Shown here one piece after another: positions 10,193-20,279 of a DNA stretch of 64,000 nt (the first letter of the stretch is position 1; each line of letters starts with the position of its first letter). The notes under the pieces were generated by a model. It did no database searches and was not told the DNA's origin. It saw nothing but the letters and a program-made list of their open reading frames with translations. Location: positions 28,252,825 through 28,316,824 of the forward strand of contig CM055069.1 of the NCBI GenBank assembly GCA_029204045.2, read 5' to 3'. The DNA comes from Tillandsia leiboldiana. Its lineage: Eukaryota; Streptophyta; Magnoliopsida; Poales; Bromeliaceae. Position numbers and translations under genes: made by a program.

Positions 10193-10250
10193 GCCGTGCA
10201 TATACAAAGGAGACTCTGCCCGTTTGCAGAGTGAATTTGTATATGCGGCG
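10193..10250 (+). terminator. Long hairpin near the 3' end of LTR E
   Basis: Outer arms GCATATACAAA (10198-10208) and TTTGTATATGC (10236-10246) are perfect and extend through a small bulge into CGCC/GGCG. An inner hairpin ACTCTGC/GCAGAGT sits in the loop. It lies about 110 bp before the LTR end. A role in 3'-end formation is a guess. Confidence 0.5.
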
Positions 10251-10464
10251 GGTCTGGGCGCGCACCGGGGCGGAATTGATCTCAAAAAAAAAAAAATGTT
10301 ACGCTGATTTGGGAGCATCGGTGGCTCTTCTTCCGCGCGTTTGAACCCCCGGGGCGTGACAGGAGCAGAGGGCGCAGCCGGTTGTAGCACCCCCAGAGAG
10401 TTCGCCTGTACCTTTGTCACGCCCCGGGGTCGAACTGCGACCTGGGCTCGCCAACAGATCCGCC

Positions 10465-10490
10465 GTCTGTACGGAAACTGCCGTACAGAC
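10465..10490 (-). other. Terminal hairpin of LTR A
   Basis: GTCTGTACGG (10465-10474) and CCGTACAGAC (10481-10490) pair perfectly around a 6-nt loop, 50 bp from the LTR terminus. The same hairpin occurs in B (34091-34116, 40884-40909) with a compensatory change and in F (32999-33024). Confidence 0.75.
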
Positions 10491-11150
10491 GAAGCGTCTA
10501 ACCTGCAAAGAGATCTATAGCTATACAAGTATCAGAGCTGAAAAGAAACTATACAGAAGAATAAAACTGAACAACTGAAACACTAAGTAATAAAAGTCCA
10601 AGTACAAAGTTCCACTAACTCACAAACATAAATACAATACCACTGTCTAGTACAAAAGTGGAAACCAAAAAGTACAGGTGACTCTACCACAGACTCAAAA
10701 GACTCGGGTAGGAACTAGTCGGCCACGCCCTTACCTCGGTCTGAAGACTCCGCACGAGCCGAACCTGGAACAGTCGCCTCTGGAATACCTGTCACCACGC
10801 AGGTGTGAGATCTACTGCAACAGGCAGATCTCAGTAGGAACCATCACCAAAACCCACGGTATGCCCACTAAGTTCACTGGAGGCAAAAACAGATAGATAG
10901 ATAGATAGATAGTGAATGAATGCCGGAAATGAATCTACCACTATATGCCTCAGTGCAATGCTCGAAGGAAATACCATCTAAGAACATATGCTACAACCAC
11001 CCGCTCATGTCACCCAATCTCACTGACTGCCACATCGGGTCCAGTCAAGCCTGCGCCTATCGACTAGGAACGCACCTGCCCACTACCACACATCCACATG
11101 AGGAAGGGATTTACGTGGGGCGTCCTGTCCGACTATCTCAATCTCACTCA

Positions 11151-11300
11151 AGTAACCACCTGGTAACTCGGCCAGGGGCAAGTAACCACTTGGTAACTCG
11201 GCCAGGGGCAAGTAATCACCTAGTAACTCGGCCAGGGGCAAGTAATCACCTGGTAACTCTGCCAGGGGCAAGTAACCTCCTAGTAACTCGGTCAGGGGCA
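11151..11300. repeat. Five 30-bp tandem repeats in LTR A
   Basis: Units start at 11151, 11181, 11211, 11241 and 11271, consensus AGTAACCACCTGGTAACTCG then GCCAGGGGCA. LTR B carries a related motif (GGTAACTCGGCCAGGGG) in a two-copy 69-bp repeat. Confidence 0.9.
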
Positions 11301-12291
11301 TCAACACATCTACGCATCCGGAGCGTGACCCGAGAGGAGCGACCCCACCGAGTATCAAGTATGTCTCATCTGTCTCAGCAAACGGCATATGCAGGCTATA
11401 GTCCACGATCAACCAGATCGGAAAAACTCGAATGCTCAAATAACACTACTCACACATGTGTCCAAGTCGGAAAAACAACCCTCGACTAAATCTGATAAAC
11501 CCTGCTAAAATCCCGAGACTCTGGAGTACAACTAGAAGATCTGAAAACTCCCTCTCGGCCCCTGGGCAAGAGATCAATGCACCCCGAACCCTCAACGCAG
11601 CCCAGATGTACTTACGACCTTAAAATCACAATTTAAAGACCAACTTTTTGAATAAAAGGGTTTTTCTCGATTTTTTTAAATGAATCGGGGGCAACAGCGA
11701 TGCCAACTAAACATAAAACAAGTGTCATGCAGTCTAAGGAGTGCACTAAAAATAACTCGGGGTTCCAACGAATTTTCCAAAAATTCCCAGGCATTTATCA
11801 GATTAAATAACAGCAAAAATAACGTATTAGACATGATAAATTTGCTTTCCGAAGCATTACCGGGCATTCTGGGATTTTTTTGGAAGAAAAACAAACCCAC
11901 CTGAGCTCTACAGAAAATTTCGCGTGTACACCGGCTTACACAAGGCCTAACCGCAGCACAAACTTAGCAACCAAGCTCCCTCGGCTCTGCGCGGCGAAAA
12001 ACTCCCCAAATCTGGCCAAGTAGTCCCAAACTGCAAGAAAACAGGGAAACTCCCAAAAATCAGCGAAATCACAGCCAATCACACGCGACCGTCGGCAAAA
12101 CAGTCTAGGTCGCGAAACGCTGCACTCGCGCGCACACGGAGCACCTTGCGCCCCACTGCAGCGCTTTATGCTGCCGCTGCCCGTGCGGCGCCGGCGCGCT
12201 GCCGCGCGCAGCCCTGGCGCATGCCGCGCGGCAGCAAGGCCAGCCGGGCGGCGTCCACGCCTGCGGCATGGTGCCCTGGCGCGCCACCAGG

Positions 12292-12510
12292 CTGGGCGGC
12301 GCCCTGGTGCGCCCGCAAGGCTGCGGGGCGCCCAGGCGCGCCCGCCAGACTGGGCGGCGCCCTGGTGCGCCCGCAGGGCTGCGGGGCGCCCAGGCGCGCC
12401 CGCCAGACTGGGCGGCGTCCTGGTGCGCCCGCAGGGCTGCGGGGCGCCCAGGCACGCCCGCCAGACTGGGCGGCGCCCTGGTGCTCCCGCACCAAGCCGC
12501 GCAGGGCGGC
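12292..12510. repeat. GC-rich tandem array, 58-bp unit, in LTR A
   Basis: CTGGGCGGC recurs at 12292, 12350, 12408 and 12466, exactly 58 bp apart. The flanking sequence from 12170 to 12640 is also very GC-rich. Confidence 0.88.
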
Positions 12511-13339
12511 GCACAGCATCAAGCCGCGCACTGCCCGCTTAGCAGTGCCAAGCCGCGCAGTGCGGCACTCTGCTGTGCGTACCAGCGCAGCTGCCTGCGC
12601 CTGCCGTGCGCACGACCATGTGCGCCCGCGCGGCTACCCAGCTGCGGCCACCCGAGAAGGACAGCAAGTCCACCATGAGCCAACCAACACAAAAAAGAAC
12701 AAACAAAAACCAACAAAGCTCCACAAAAAAACTGCTCAACCCACCAACCTTGTCGATGCCCGTCGCGCGCGCTTCGCTCGCCACCCCTCGGCAACCAACA
12801 GGTGGCCCACACACCAAAGCCCACCTTCAAAAAAACTTCTTCTTCTTCTTTCTTTCTCTCTTTTCTTCTTCCCTCTGTTTCTCAAAAATTCCTCTGTTTC
12901 CTTTGCTTGGAGAAGACGAAGGTGAGGTGGCACACATATAAAGATAAGCCACTAATTAAAAGAGTGCTAGGCAGCTGTAATTAATACAATACCTTAATTA
13001 AGCATCCACTAAAATCACCCTCTGCCACCTTACCTCCTACAGCAACACTAAAAAATAAAACAACAGCAACAACAATTAACCCACATTTAAAATTAATTAA
13101 ATAAATTTAATATTCCAAAAAGGCCAACTCCAACTCACTTTTCGGCTTCGGGCCCTCCACCGCAGTCGAGAACCTCCCGAACTCCGCTGTAATCTGAAAA
13201 TACACATGCTCACAGCTTTTCTCACCCAAAAAGCTCATCTGTGGAGTCGGTGGGTTCAAACCAAAAATCCGGTATTCTACACTCTCCCCTCCTTCAAAAG
13301 GTTTCGTCCTCGAAACCCAAAGAACTCAAAACTCAGGGA

Positions 13340-13824
13340 GGGGTCTCAAATAAGTAAGGATAGGTAGTCCTCAGCTCATCCTCAGGCTCCCAAGTAGCCT
13401 CTCTCTCGTCATGGTGGCTCTAAAGTACCTTCACATAAGGTATAACCCGATTGCGCAATTCTCTCGTCTCCCGAGCAAGAATTCGCATCGGGCGCTCTTG
13501 AAAGCGCAACTCCTCATCCAACTCTAAGGAAGTGAAATCCAATATATGAGAGGGATCATAAACATACCTCCTCAAGACGGATACATGAAACCCGTCATGT
13601 GTACCAGCCAACCGTGGTGGTAGCGCAACTCGGTAAGCGACGGGTCCAAAGCGCTCCAAAATCTCAAATGGTCCAATAAAACGCGGACTCAGCTTCCCGC
13701 GCACTCCAAAGCGGCGTATCCCACGGGAGGGCGAGACTTTCAGAAACACAAGATCTCCCACCTGAAACTCCAAGTCTCGCCGCCTCCTATCGGCGTAACT
13801 CCTCTGCCGGCTCTGCGCAGTCAC
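13340..13824 (-). pseudogene. Gypsy A integrase C-terminus and chromodomain
   Basis: The frame 13824-13420 has the integrase C-terminal GPF/Y region (KLSPRFIGPFEILERFGPVA, then YRVALPP and HVSVLRRY) and leads into a chromodomain. A TAG at 13420 replaces the Trp codon expected in VKVLW; past it the frame still reads SHHDEREATWEPEDELR to about 13340. In chromoviruses this domain helps direct integration to chromatin. Confidence 0.85.
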
Positions 13825-13972
13825 CAGACGACGCCAAAATCTTGACCTTTTCCTCGGCCTCCAAAAGCAAGTCAGGCCCTAGGGTCTTCCTTTCACCCAC
13901 GTCACTCCAACATAAAGGTGATCGACATTTCCGTCCATACAAAGCTTCGTAAGGCGCCATCCGAATGCTCGC

Positions 13973-14485
13973 CTAGAAGCTATTGTTATAAGCGAACTCC
14001 GCAAGTCTCAAATATCGATCCCAGCTGCCGCTAAAGCTCAAGACACAAGCTCTCAACACATCCTCTAGTGTCTGAATGGTCCGCTCGGACTGTCCGTCAG
14101 TCTGCGGGTGAAAGGCGGTGCTAAACTGAAGCTGGGTCCCCAAGGCCGTCTGCAAGCTCCTCCAAAACTGTGAAGTGAACCTCGGGTCCCTATCAGACAC
14201 AATCGAAGCTGGCACCCCGTGTGGCCTCACAATCTCGTCCAAGTATAACTGTGCTAACCTCTCCAAGGTCCAACTCGACTGTATCGGTAGGAAGTGGGCT
14301 GATTTGGTCAAACCATCCACAATCACCCATATGGCATCAGCTCCACTCTGAGTCCTCGACAGTCCAACAATGAAGTCCATAGTGACGCGGTCCCATTTCC
14401 ATTCAGGTATTGGGAGGCTCTGTAACTTGCCAGCTGGAACCTGGTGCTTAGCTTTAACTTGCTGGCAAGTTAGACAACGGGCCAC
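13973..14485 (-). pseudogene. Gypsy A integrase core
   Basis: 171 codons with the full D,D-35-E set: Asp in MDFIVGL, Asp in SDRDPRF and Glu in [12 protein letters not shown]. The end of the zinc finger is seen as [11 protein letters not shown]. The frame stops at 13973 and the neighbouring piece is in another frame, so integrase cannot be made whole. Confidence 0.9.
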
Positions 14486-14532
14486 AAACCTTCCAATATC
14501 TCACTTCATGCTCTGCCACCAGAACTGTGCCC

Positions 14533-15087
14533 TCAAATCTCTATACATCTTAGTTCCCCCCCAGGATGGAGGGTGTAAGGTGCATAGTGAGCTTCCCTCA
14601 GGATCAACTCTCTAATCTCCGAGACTACGGGCACACAGTAGCGGTCCCTGTACCTAAGTACTCCCGCTGCATCCACAGAAAAGTCCCCACCTTGACCACG
14701 CTGAACCTGGTCTCTAATCCTCTCAAGATAGGGGTCCCCACTCTGTTTCTCTCTAATCCTGTCCAACAGAGTGGGCTGCAAGACGAAGGACATAAGTCTT
14801 GCAGAATCCCCAGGGGACACAACCTCGATATCCAGACGCCTCAACTGCTCTCTCAACTACATCTGCTCAGTAATCAACAAGCTCAAGGACTGCCCCAATC
14901 GCCTACTCAAGGCGTCCGCGACCACATTGGCTTTGCCGGGATGATACTGTATGCTCAGATCATAATCCTTTAACAATTCTAACCACCGGCGTTGCCTCAT
15001 ATTAAGCTCCTTCAGAGTAAACAATATTTCAGGCTCTTGTGGTCGGTAAAAATCTCGCAGTGCTCGCCGTAGAGATAGTGGCGCCAT
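14533..15087 (-). pseudogene. Gypsy A RNase H end and linker to integrase
   Basis: Two pieces: 15087-14857 with the RNase H tail ([30 protein letters not shown]), and 14856-14533 with the linker and start of the integrase zinc finger (EAHYAPYTLHPGG). The first overlaps the RT piece in another frame, showing a frameshift near 15020. A stop separates the two. Confidence 0.85.
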
Positions 15088-15698
15088 AGCTTCAGAGCAA
15101 AAACAACCGTGGCTAGTTCCAAGTCGTGCGTAGGGTAATTCTTTTCATAATCCTTCAGTTGCCGTGACGCATAAGTAATTACCCTATCACGCTGCATCAA
15201 AACATATCCTAAGCCGCTGTGGGAAGCATCACTGTAAATCGTAAATCCCTCTCCCATGACTGGCAATGCAAGGATCGGCGCCGAAATCAGTCGAAGCTTC
15301 AACTCGTCGAAGCCCTGCTGGCACTCCTCAGTCCATACAAATCTCACCCCTTTTCGAGTCAATCTAGTGAGGGGAGTAGAGAGCTTCGCAAAGCCCTCTA
15401 CGAACCGACGGTAGTAGATTGCTAGGCCCAAGAAGCTCCGAATCTCTGTCACCGTCGTAGGTCTAGGCCAATCCCGAACTGCATCTATCTTCGTCGGGTC
15501 CACTGCCACTCCTGCGGCTGAAACTACATGGCCTAAGAATGAAACTTCCCGAAGCCAGAAAGTGCACTTTTTCAACTTGGCATACAAATTCTTCTCTCTC
15601 AAAAGTTGCAGCACTATCCTCAAGTGCTCCGCGTGCTCGATGTCACTTCGGGAATAGACCAAGATGTCATCGATGAAGACTACCACAAAACGGTCCAA
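15012..15698 (-). pseudogene. Gypsy A reverse transcriptase (palm to connection) and RNase H
   Basis: 228 codons with the RT catalytic [16 protein letters not shown], and the RNase H start with [20 protein letters not shown] and DHKSLKY. An extra T near 15710 puts it out of frame with the preceding RT part. Confidence 0.92.
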
Positions 15699-15855
15699 GT
15701 ACGGCTGAAAACACTCGATTCATCAGATCCATAAAAGCGGCAGGGGCATTCGTCGAACCAAAAGGCAACACCGTGAACTCATAATGCCCGTACCGAGTCC
15801 TGAACGCCGTCTTGGATACATCCTCGGCCCTCACCCTCAATTGGTGGTAACCGGA

Positions 15856-16212
15856 CTAAAGATCTATCTTCGAGAAGACCGTAGCTCCCTGAAGCTGATC
15901 AAATAAATCATCAATCCGAGGAAGGGGATACTTGTTCCTGACGGTCACTTTATTTAACTCCCGGTAGTCAACACATAGTCTGAGTGACCCGTCTTTCTGC
16001 TTTACAAACAGAATCGGGGCTCCCCAAGGAGAAACACTAGGTCGAACAAACCCGCGATCCAAGAGATCCTGTAGCTGAGCCTTTAACTCCCTCAATTCTG
16101 CAGGGGCCACCCTGTAGGGTGCCTTTGAGATTGGTGTAGTTCCGGGGACTACATCAATCACAAACTCTATCTCTCGATCCGGCAGCATAGAAGATAACTC
16201 TGGAGGAAACAC
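15856..16212 (-). pseudogene. Gypsy A reverse transcriptase, N-terminal part
   Basis: 118 codons with [20 protein letters not shown] and [20 protein letters not shown], ending KIDL at a TAG (15858-15856) where the family has KIDLRSGYHQ. The frame continues after the stop ([18 protein letters not shown]) to about 15715. Confidence 0.92.
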
Positions 16213-16249
16213 ATCTGGATACTCTCTGACGATAGGGATGTCCTCGAGC

Positions 16250-16487
16250 CCAGGCCGTAGGCACCTCTACAACAGTCGCTAAGAAAGCGACACATCCACG
16301 ACTCAACATCTGTCGTGCTCTAGCAGAAGAGATCGTCGCTGCAAACAGAGTACTCTAACAACCCGATAAACAAACTCCTCCTGACCCGGCTCACGAAGGG
16401 TCACTGTCCTTGCTCTACAATCGATGGTAGCATAGTACTGAGTCAGCCAATCCATACCCAACAATACATCAAAAACCCGAAGCTGAC
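16250..16487 (-). pseudogene. Gypsy A protease C-terminal remnant
   Basis: The minus strand reads FDVLLGMDWLTQYYATIDC and TVTLREPGQEEFVY, the ILG-type end of a gypsy aspartic protease. A frameshift follows near 16255. The DTG active site would lie beyond 16488 and is missing. Confidence 0.75.
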
Positions 16488-17232
16488 TGTAGAATACCGG
16501 GATTTCGGACGGTGCACCGACCTCGCATGATGGCGTGATGCGGAGAATTACCTCGAACGTGTTCCTTATGTGTTTATAGATGAGTTTGGGTGATTCGGAT
16601 CAACGCGAAAGCCCCAGCTAGTTTCGGAGTTTTTCGGGCATTGTACGCGATAGAGGACTGGTTCCGGGAAAGCCTCGACTTCACAGTGGTGTGCAAAAAA
16701 TTGGGAAACACTTGGAACAGGCGTATTTTATGATTACAGGGAGTTCGGGAGGTTCCGGACTGACGCGGAGGAGTCGAGAATTTTGTCGAACTTCCGGGGA
16801 ATTTTTCCGGGTACACGACGGTGTGCGCGCACGCGGCGCGTTTTTTGAGGTTTCGTCAGTTTGAGGATCCGGAGCTTCGCCGACTTCAGCGTTGCCTGCG
16901 GAACGCATTCCAGGTGGGTTGGAATTTCTCCAAATTTATGGAATGCCCTTAATTCTCCTGAATGCAATTTGATCATGTTTACCATGCTATTTTCACTGTT
17001 TTTACATCTGATAGTTGCCTGGAAATTTTTAGAAAATTATTTAGAATCCCAAATTATTTTTAGTATACTCCTGTTATCATGTGACACTAGGCTGCATGTT
17101 CTGTGGGCATTATTTTTGCACCCTGATCGTTTTAAAAATTGAGAAAGCCCGTTTTAAGGAAAACATCATTTTCAAAGGTAGTTTTTAAATTATGAGTTCG
17201 CCAGTGGTATGGCATTGATTCAGGGTGCATTA
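16488..17232 (+). repeat. Truncated plus-oriented gypsy LTR, no gene
   Basis: It starts TGTAGAATACCGGGATTTCG, the 5' terminus of the gypsy LTRs in element sense, but on the opposite strand to element A into which it is joined. It contains GCATTCCAGGTGGGTTGGAA, also found reversed in LTR B. It breaks off at 17232 against a copia LTR fragment; the rest of the LTR is not next to it. Confidence 0.75.
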
Positions 17233-17657
17233 TGTCGGGTTTATGTATAATATGGATCTAATAGGGGAAAAAACACCTAGAGGGGTGTGAATAGGTGTAA
17301 ACGTTTAAAACACTCAAAAATCGTTGCACAATAAATCCATGCGGAAATAAACAATAACATGCAAGATTTTACGTGGAAAACTCCAACCGGAGTAAAAACC
17401 ACGGGACCGATAACACGGTGAATCCCACTAGAATTATAACAGTACAATGTGATATACCGTACGCACAGACGACTCAACCTTTTTCCATACGCTCCTAGTT
17501 GATCTTACTCCGCTCGATCGTCCGCAACGCCTTCTCGAATCCCACGATCTCCGTCCAACGCCGAATCGACTACGTCTGACCGAATCCACGGTCTTCACCC
17601 AGTAGCACGTCTCGAATCCACGAGCGTACCTCACTCCAAATCCACGAGAGCGGTAGC
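17233..17657 (-). repeat. Copia LTR fragment, no gene
   Basis: About 425 bp matching the first part of the element 2 LTR (TGTCGGGTTTATGTATAATA versus TGTTGGGTTATGTATAATTG), more diverged than the element 2 LTRs are from each other. It stops at GAGCGGTAGC, exactly where element 2 starts; the continuation (ACCTTGAATCCAC) is not found beyond element 2. Confidence 0.8.
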
Positions 17658-18958
17658 TGTTGGGTTATGTATAATTGGATCTAAATAGGGAAAAAACACC
17701 TAGAGGGGGGTGAATAGGTGTAAACAATAAACACTCAAAAATCTTTGCGATATAAAACCCAATGCGGAAAAATAAATAACACGCAGAGATTTTTACGTGG
17801 AAAACTCCAAACCGGAGTAAAAAACCACGGGACCGATAACACGGTGAAATCCACTAGAATTAAACACGTACAAGGTGATATACCGTACTCACAGACGACT
17901 CAACCTTTTCCATACGCTCCTAGTTGATCTTCTCCGCTCGCTCCGCAACGCTTCTCGAATCCACGATCTGCGTCCAACGTCGAATCCACGCGTCCAACGT
18001 CGACTCCACGACGTCCGACCGAATCCACGGTCTTCACCCAGTAGCACGCTTCGAATCCACGAACGTACCTCGCTCCGAATCCACGAGAGCGGTAGCACCT
18101 TGAATCCACAAGGCCACGCGCCGATTTTGGGGAAATCGTTGTTTTTGGGTGGTGATGATCCGCCGAATACTTAGATTAGAAATAGATCGGAAATACCATC
18201 TAAGTATTCATTAATTTGATTCTACTCAAAATCTGAGTTTGTAAAACTAGAATCAAATAATAAATAGATGAAGAAACATAGAATTAAATCTAGTATTTCT
18301 TTCTCTCTATTTGTGGATCTATCTATTTCTCGTCTTTTTCCCTTTTCGTGGTACCCTAAAAGATGAATTAAGGGTCTATATATAGGTTAGAAACCATTGG
18401 AAGAGGATAAGAATCAAAAACTAACCTTTTCTGGAATTTTCAGGACGGCGATCCGGATCGGACTTCGGTGATCCGGATTGCAGTAGCGAGACAGACAGTT
18501 TCCAGAAAAACAAAGGTTCGGGATCCGGATCGAAGTGCCTGATCCGGATCGTTCATACAATTTCACCAAACACCAACGTTCGGGATCCGGATTGAAAAGC
18601 CTGATCCGGATCGTTCATAAATCATGGTAAAACCAGTGTTCGGGATCCGGATCAAAGGAGGCTACGATCCGGATTGAATTTGCGTATGAACAAACACCCT
18701 TCGGGATCCGGATCGAAGTGTCTGATCCGGATCCTGAACATGTCCCATGTCCAGTTTTTGATTTTTTATGCAATTAAAATTCATCCAAGTGTTTCTACAC
18801 TATAAGAAGTATTCGGATCACCAAAGATAATTAGTTAAACATACCTGATCCTTTTGAATTCTTCTTTCTTGAGATTGAGTTATATGATCCACCTTCTTTA
18901 TCTTCAATCTTCAGACTTAACCGAATTCACGAAATACGCCAACTCAAATTCCGTAACA
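17658..18958 (-). repeat. 3' LTR of copia element 2
   Basis: Plus-strand ends TGTTGGGTTATG and TTCCGTAACA. It carries the palindrome array (about 18450-18738) and a TATATATAG motif near 18380. Confidence 0.92.
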
Positions 18959-18972
18959 ATCTCCCCCTTGGC
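18959..18972 (-). promoter_or_regulatory. Polypurine tract at the 3' LTR, element 2
   Basis: Minus strand GCCAAGGGGGAGAT directly precedes the LTR start TGTTACGG. This is the plus-strand priming site for reverse transcription. Confidence 0.9.
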
Positions 18973-19661
18973 GGTTTCGTGACAAAACACAAATCCACTC
19001 AAGAAAATTCAAAAGATATTTTTGTTGATATCACCATACAACAAAAATTTACAATGAGATCCAAATAAAGATAGATACATGAGTTAAACTCCTAAAACAG
19101 ACTCTAGACTTAGACATCTGTACTCTCTGCAAAAGAAATCATTCTTGACAAAAGAAATCGTTAGATACCTCAAGAATTTTATGTCATTCAAAAACCACAC
19201 ACAGAGATGAAGTTTATACTCATTTATACTTACCATGACATTTATATATTCAGATATGTAATTTGATCATAGTTAAACACCAACATATCTTCTATGCAAT
19301 CAAAATCCAAATGTCACAAACTTGCTATGAACATCAACTTGTTAGTTATATTACATGCCCAAATAGTTAATCGAATAGTTAGTCGAGGCATGCATTGCAA
19401 TCACAAAAGAAACGAAAACCAAAAGTTGAAGTTCTACTTACCTTCATGGTTCACAACTGGACAATCATAGTTTCATTGTTCAACTGTTCTAATATTCAAC
19501 TGTTCTAATATTCTCTCCCCCTTTTTGTCACAAAGTTAGCCAAATTACCAAAACGGAGAGAAAAGTTAACAAGTTCAGAACCAAAACTATGAGAATTAAA
19601 ACTAAAAACTAAAACTTAAAACCTGCACAAGAAAGATTAAAAGGATAGGGATTACTCAGAT
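18973..19661 (-). other. 3' untranslated part of element 2, no gene seen
   Basis: AT-rich sequence between the third ORF and the LTR-proximal polypurine tract. An additional tract is at 19514-19526. I found no coding frame. Confidence 0.6.
19514..19526 (-). promoter_or_regulatory. Additional polypurine tract, element 2
   Basis: Minus strand TTTGTGACAAAAAGGGGGAGA, close in context to the LTR-proximal tract (TTTTGTCACGAAACCGCCAAG then GGGGAGA). Confidence 0.65.
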
Positions 19662-20252
19662 TCATCCGAACTGATGCACCGAGTATTTGGAAGATTTTTT
19701 TAATCGTTTGTTCATGGATGACTGCTTCTTGTTGACCTTTTTTATTTCTTCCTTTACTTCAATCAGTTCATTCGATATGCGTTCTTGCTCGTTGGAGAGC
19801 CTTTGCTGTTCTTATAAATAGAGGTACCGATGCATCATCATCGGATGTCGATGGAGGTGCTTGTTGTGCTGCATGTGCTGGTTGGACTGGAGGTGGTGCT
19901 GCTGGTGCAGAGGTTGTGGCTTGTTGTGTGCTCTTCGTCGGTGAGGAGGTGATGGGGGCTCATCTTGTTTTGTTGAGAGAGACTTTACAATAGTGTTTTC
20001 ATTGATCGTTCCTAGACTGTGCATGTAGGAACTCGCACTTGTGTCAACTTTAACTTTCGAGAAATGCGCATAATGATCATTGGATAGGAAGTTTCTCTGA
20101 AGGGTGAGCATGTTCCACATAACGTGCCATCCCGTCGATCTTCAGTTAGTAAAACAATTGTTACAAATTATTCGGGTTTTTTTCGTCGTCCTTTTTGTTG
20201 AGTTCTTGGGTTTCTCCGTCGTATCCGTCGCCGTCGCCGTCATCGTCGCCAT
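19662..20252 (-). pseudogene. Third ORF of copia element 2, frameshifted
   Basis: Reading from ATG 20252: a Thr/Lys-rich start (MATMTATATDTTEKPKNS), an in-frame TGA at 20144-20142, then WNMLTLQRNFLSNDHYAHFS up to VKSLSTKQDEPP. A frameshift leads to a Pro/Ala/Gln-rich stretch (QQATTSAPAAPPPVQPAHAA), and another near 19815 to a coiled-coil tail QQRLSNEQERISNELIEVKE, ending at the stop at 19662. The tail is related to the third ORF of element 1; the N-terminal parts are not. The middle part recalls the 'putative plant transposon protein' regions seen in plant env-like ORFs, but I could not verify that. The breaks may be decay or contig-end errors, since the gap is 500 bp away. Confidence 0.55.
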
Positions 20253-20279
20253 GCTAGGGCACGGAACGGACGGCGGAGG

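Larger units (their letters stand above)
8081..10361 (+). repeat. 3' part of a plus-oriented gypsy-type LTR (LTR E), no gene
   Basis: The stretch ends in CCCCGGGGCGTGACA (10347-10361), the terminus shared by the gypsy LTRs here. Its 5' part is not visible; copia element 1 abuts it exactly at 8080/8081, so element 1 probably inserted into it. It holds a CT/GC leader, a donor-like CAAGGTGAGTC (about 8232), a GC-rich array, a 70-bp tandem repeat and a hairpin. No primer site follows the end, so it is a solo or 3' LTR. Long Ala/Arg/Pro frames in the GC block are compositional noise. Confidence 0.6.
10415..13281 (-). repeat. 3' LTR of gypsy A (2,867 bp)
   Basis: Plus-strand ends are TGTCACGCCCCGGGG and CCGGTATTCTACA, so TGTAGAATACCGG...GTGACA in element sense. 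The left flank is ACCTT. Promoter-like features lie at 12830-12945: TTTATATG on the minus strand, then a GA-rich leader. It also holds a GC-rich array and a 30-bp tandem repeat. There is no gene inside. Confidence 0.88.
10415..16487 (-). mobile_element. Ty3/gypsy chromovirus A (Tekay/Del type), truncated
   Basis: A minus-strand element with a 3' LTR (10415-13281), polypurine tract AAGGAGGGGAGAG directly inside it, and a pol in gypsy order: protease end, RT, RNase H, integrase, chromodomain. A chromodomain after integrase together with the Tekay-like RT and IN motifs points to the Tekay/Del chromoviruses. Gag, the protease active site, primer site and 5' LTR are absent, because an inverted LTR piece starts at 16488. 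Several frames are broken, so it is an old inactive copy. Confidence 0.88.

Noticed and set aside
10893..10912. GATA microsatellite as a separate feature
   Set aside because: Short, also present in LTR B at the same relative place; an ordinary LTR component.
11151..11300. Possible CRISPR-like array
   Set aside because: Units are directly adjacent with no spacers, in a plant LTR.
10920..11489. 189-codon frame with a 10-residue repeat (SNHLVTRPGA)
   Set aside because: The repeat is the 30-bp DNA tandem read in frame (30 is divisible by 3), inside a gypsy LTR.
18120..18360. Host gene near the copia LTRs
   Set aside because: Every piece recurs in the other copia LTRs; no host-like exon structure or domain seen anywhere in the window.
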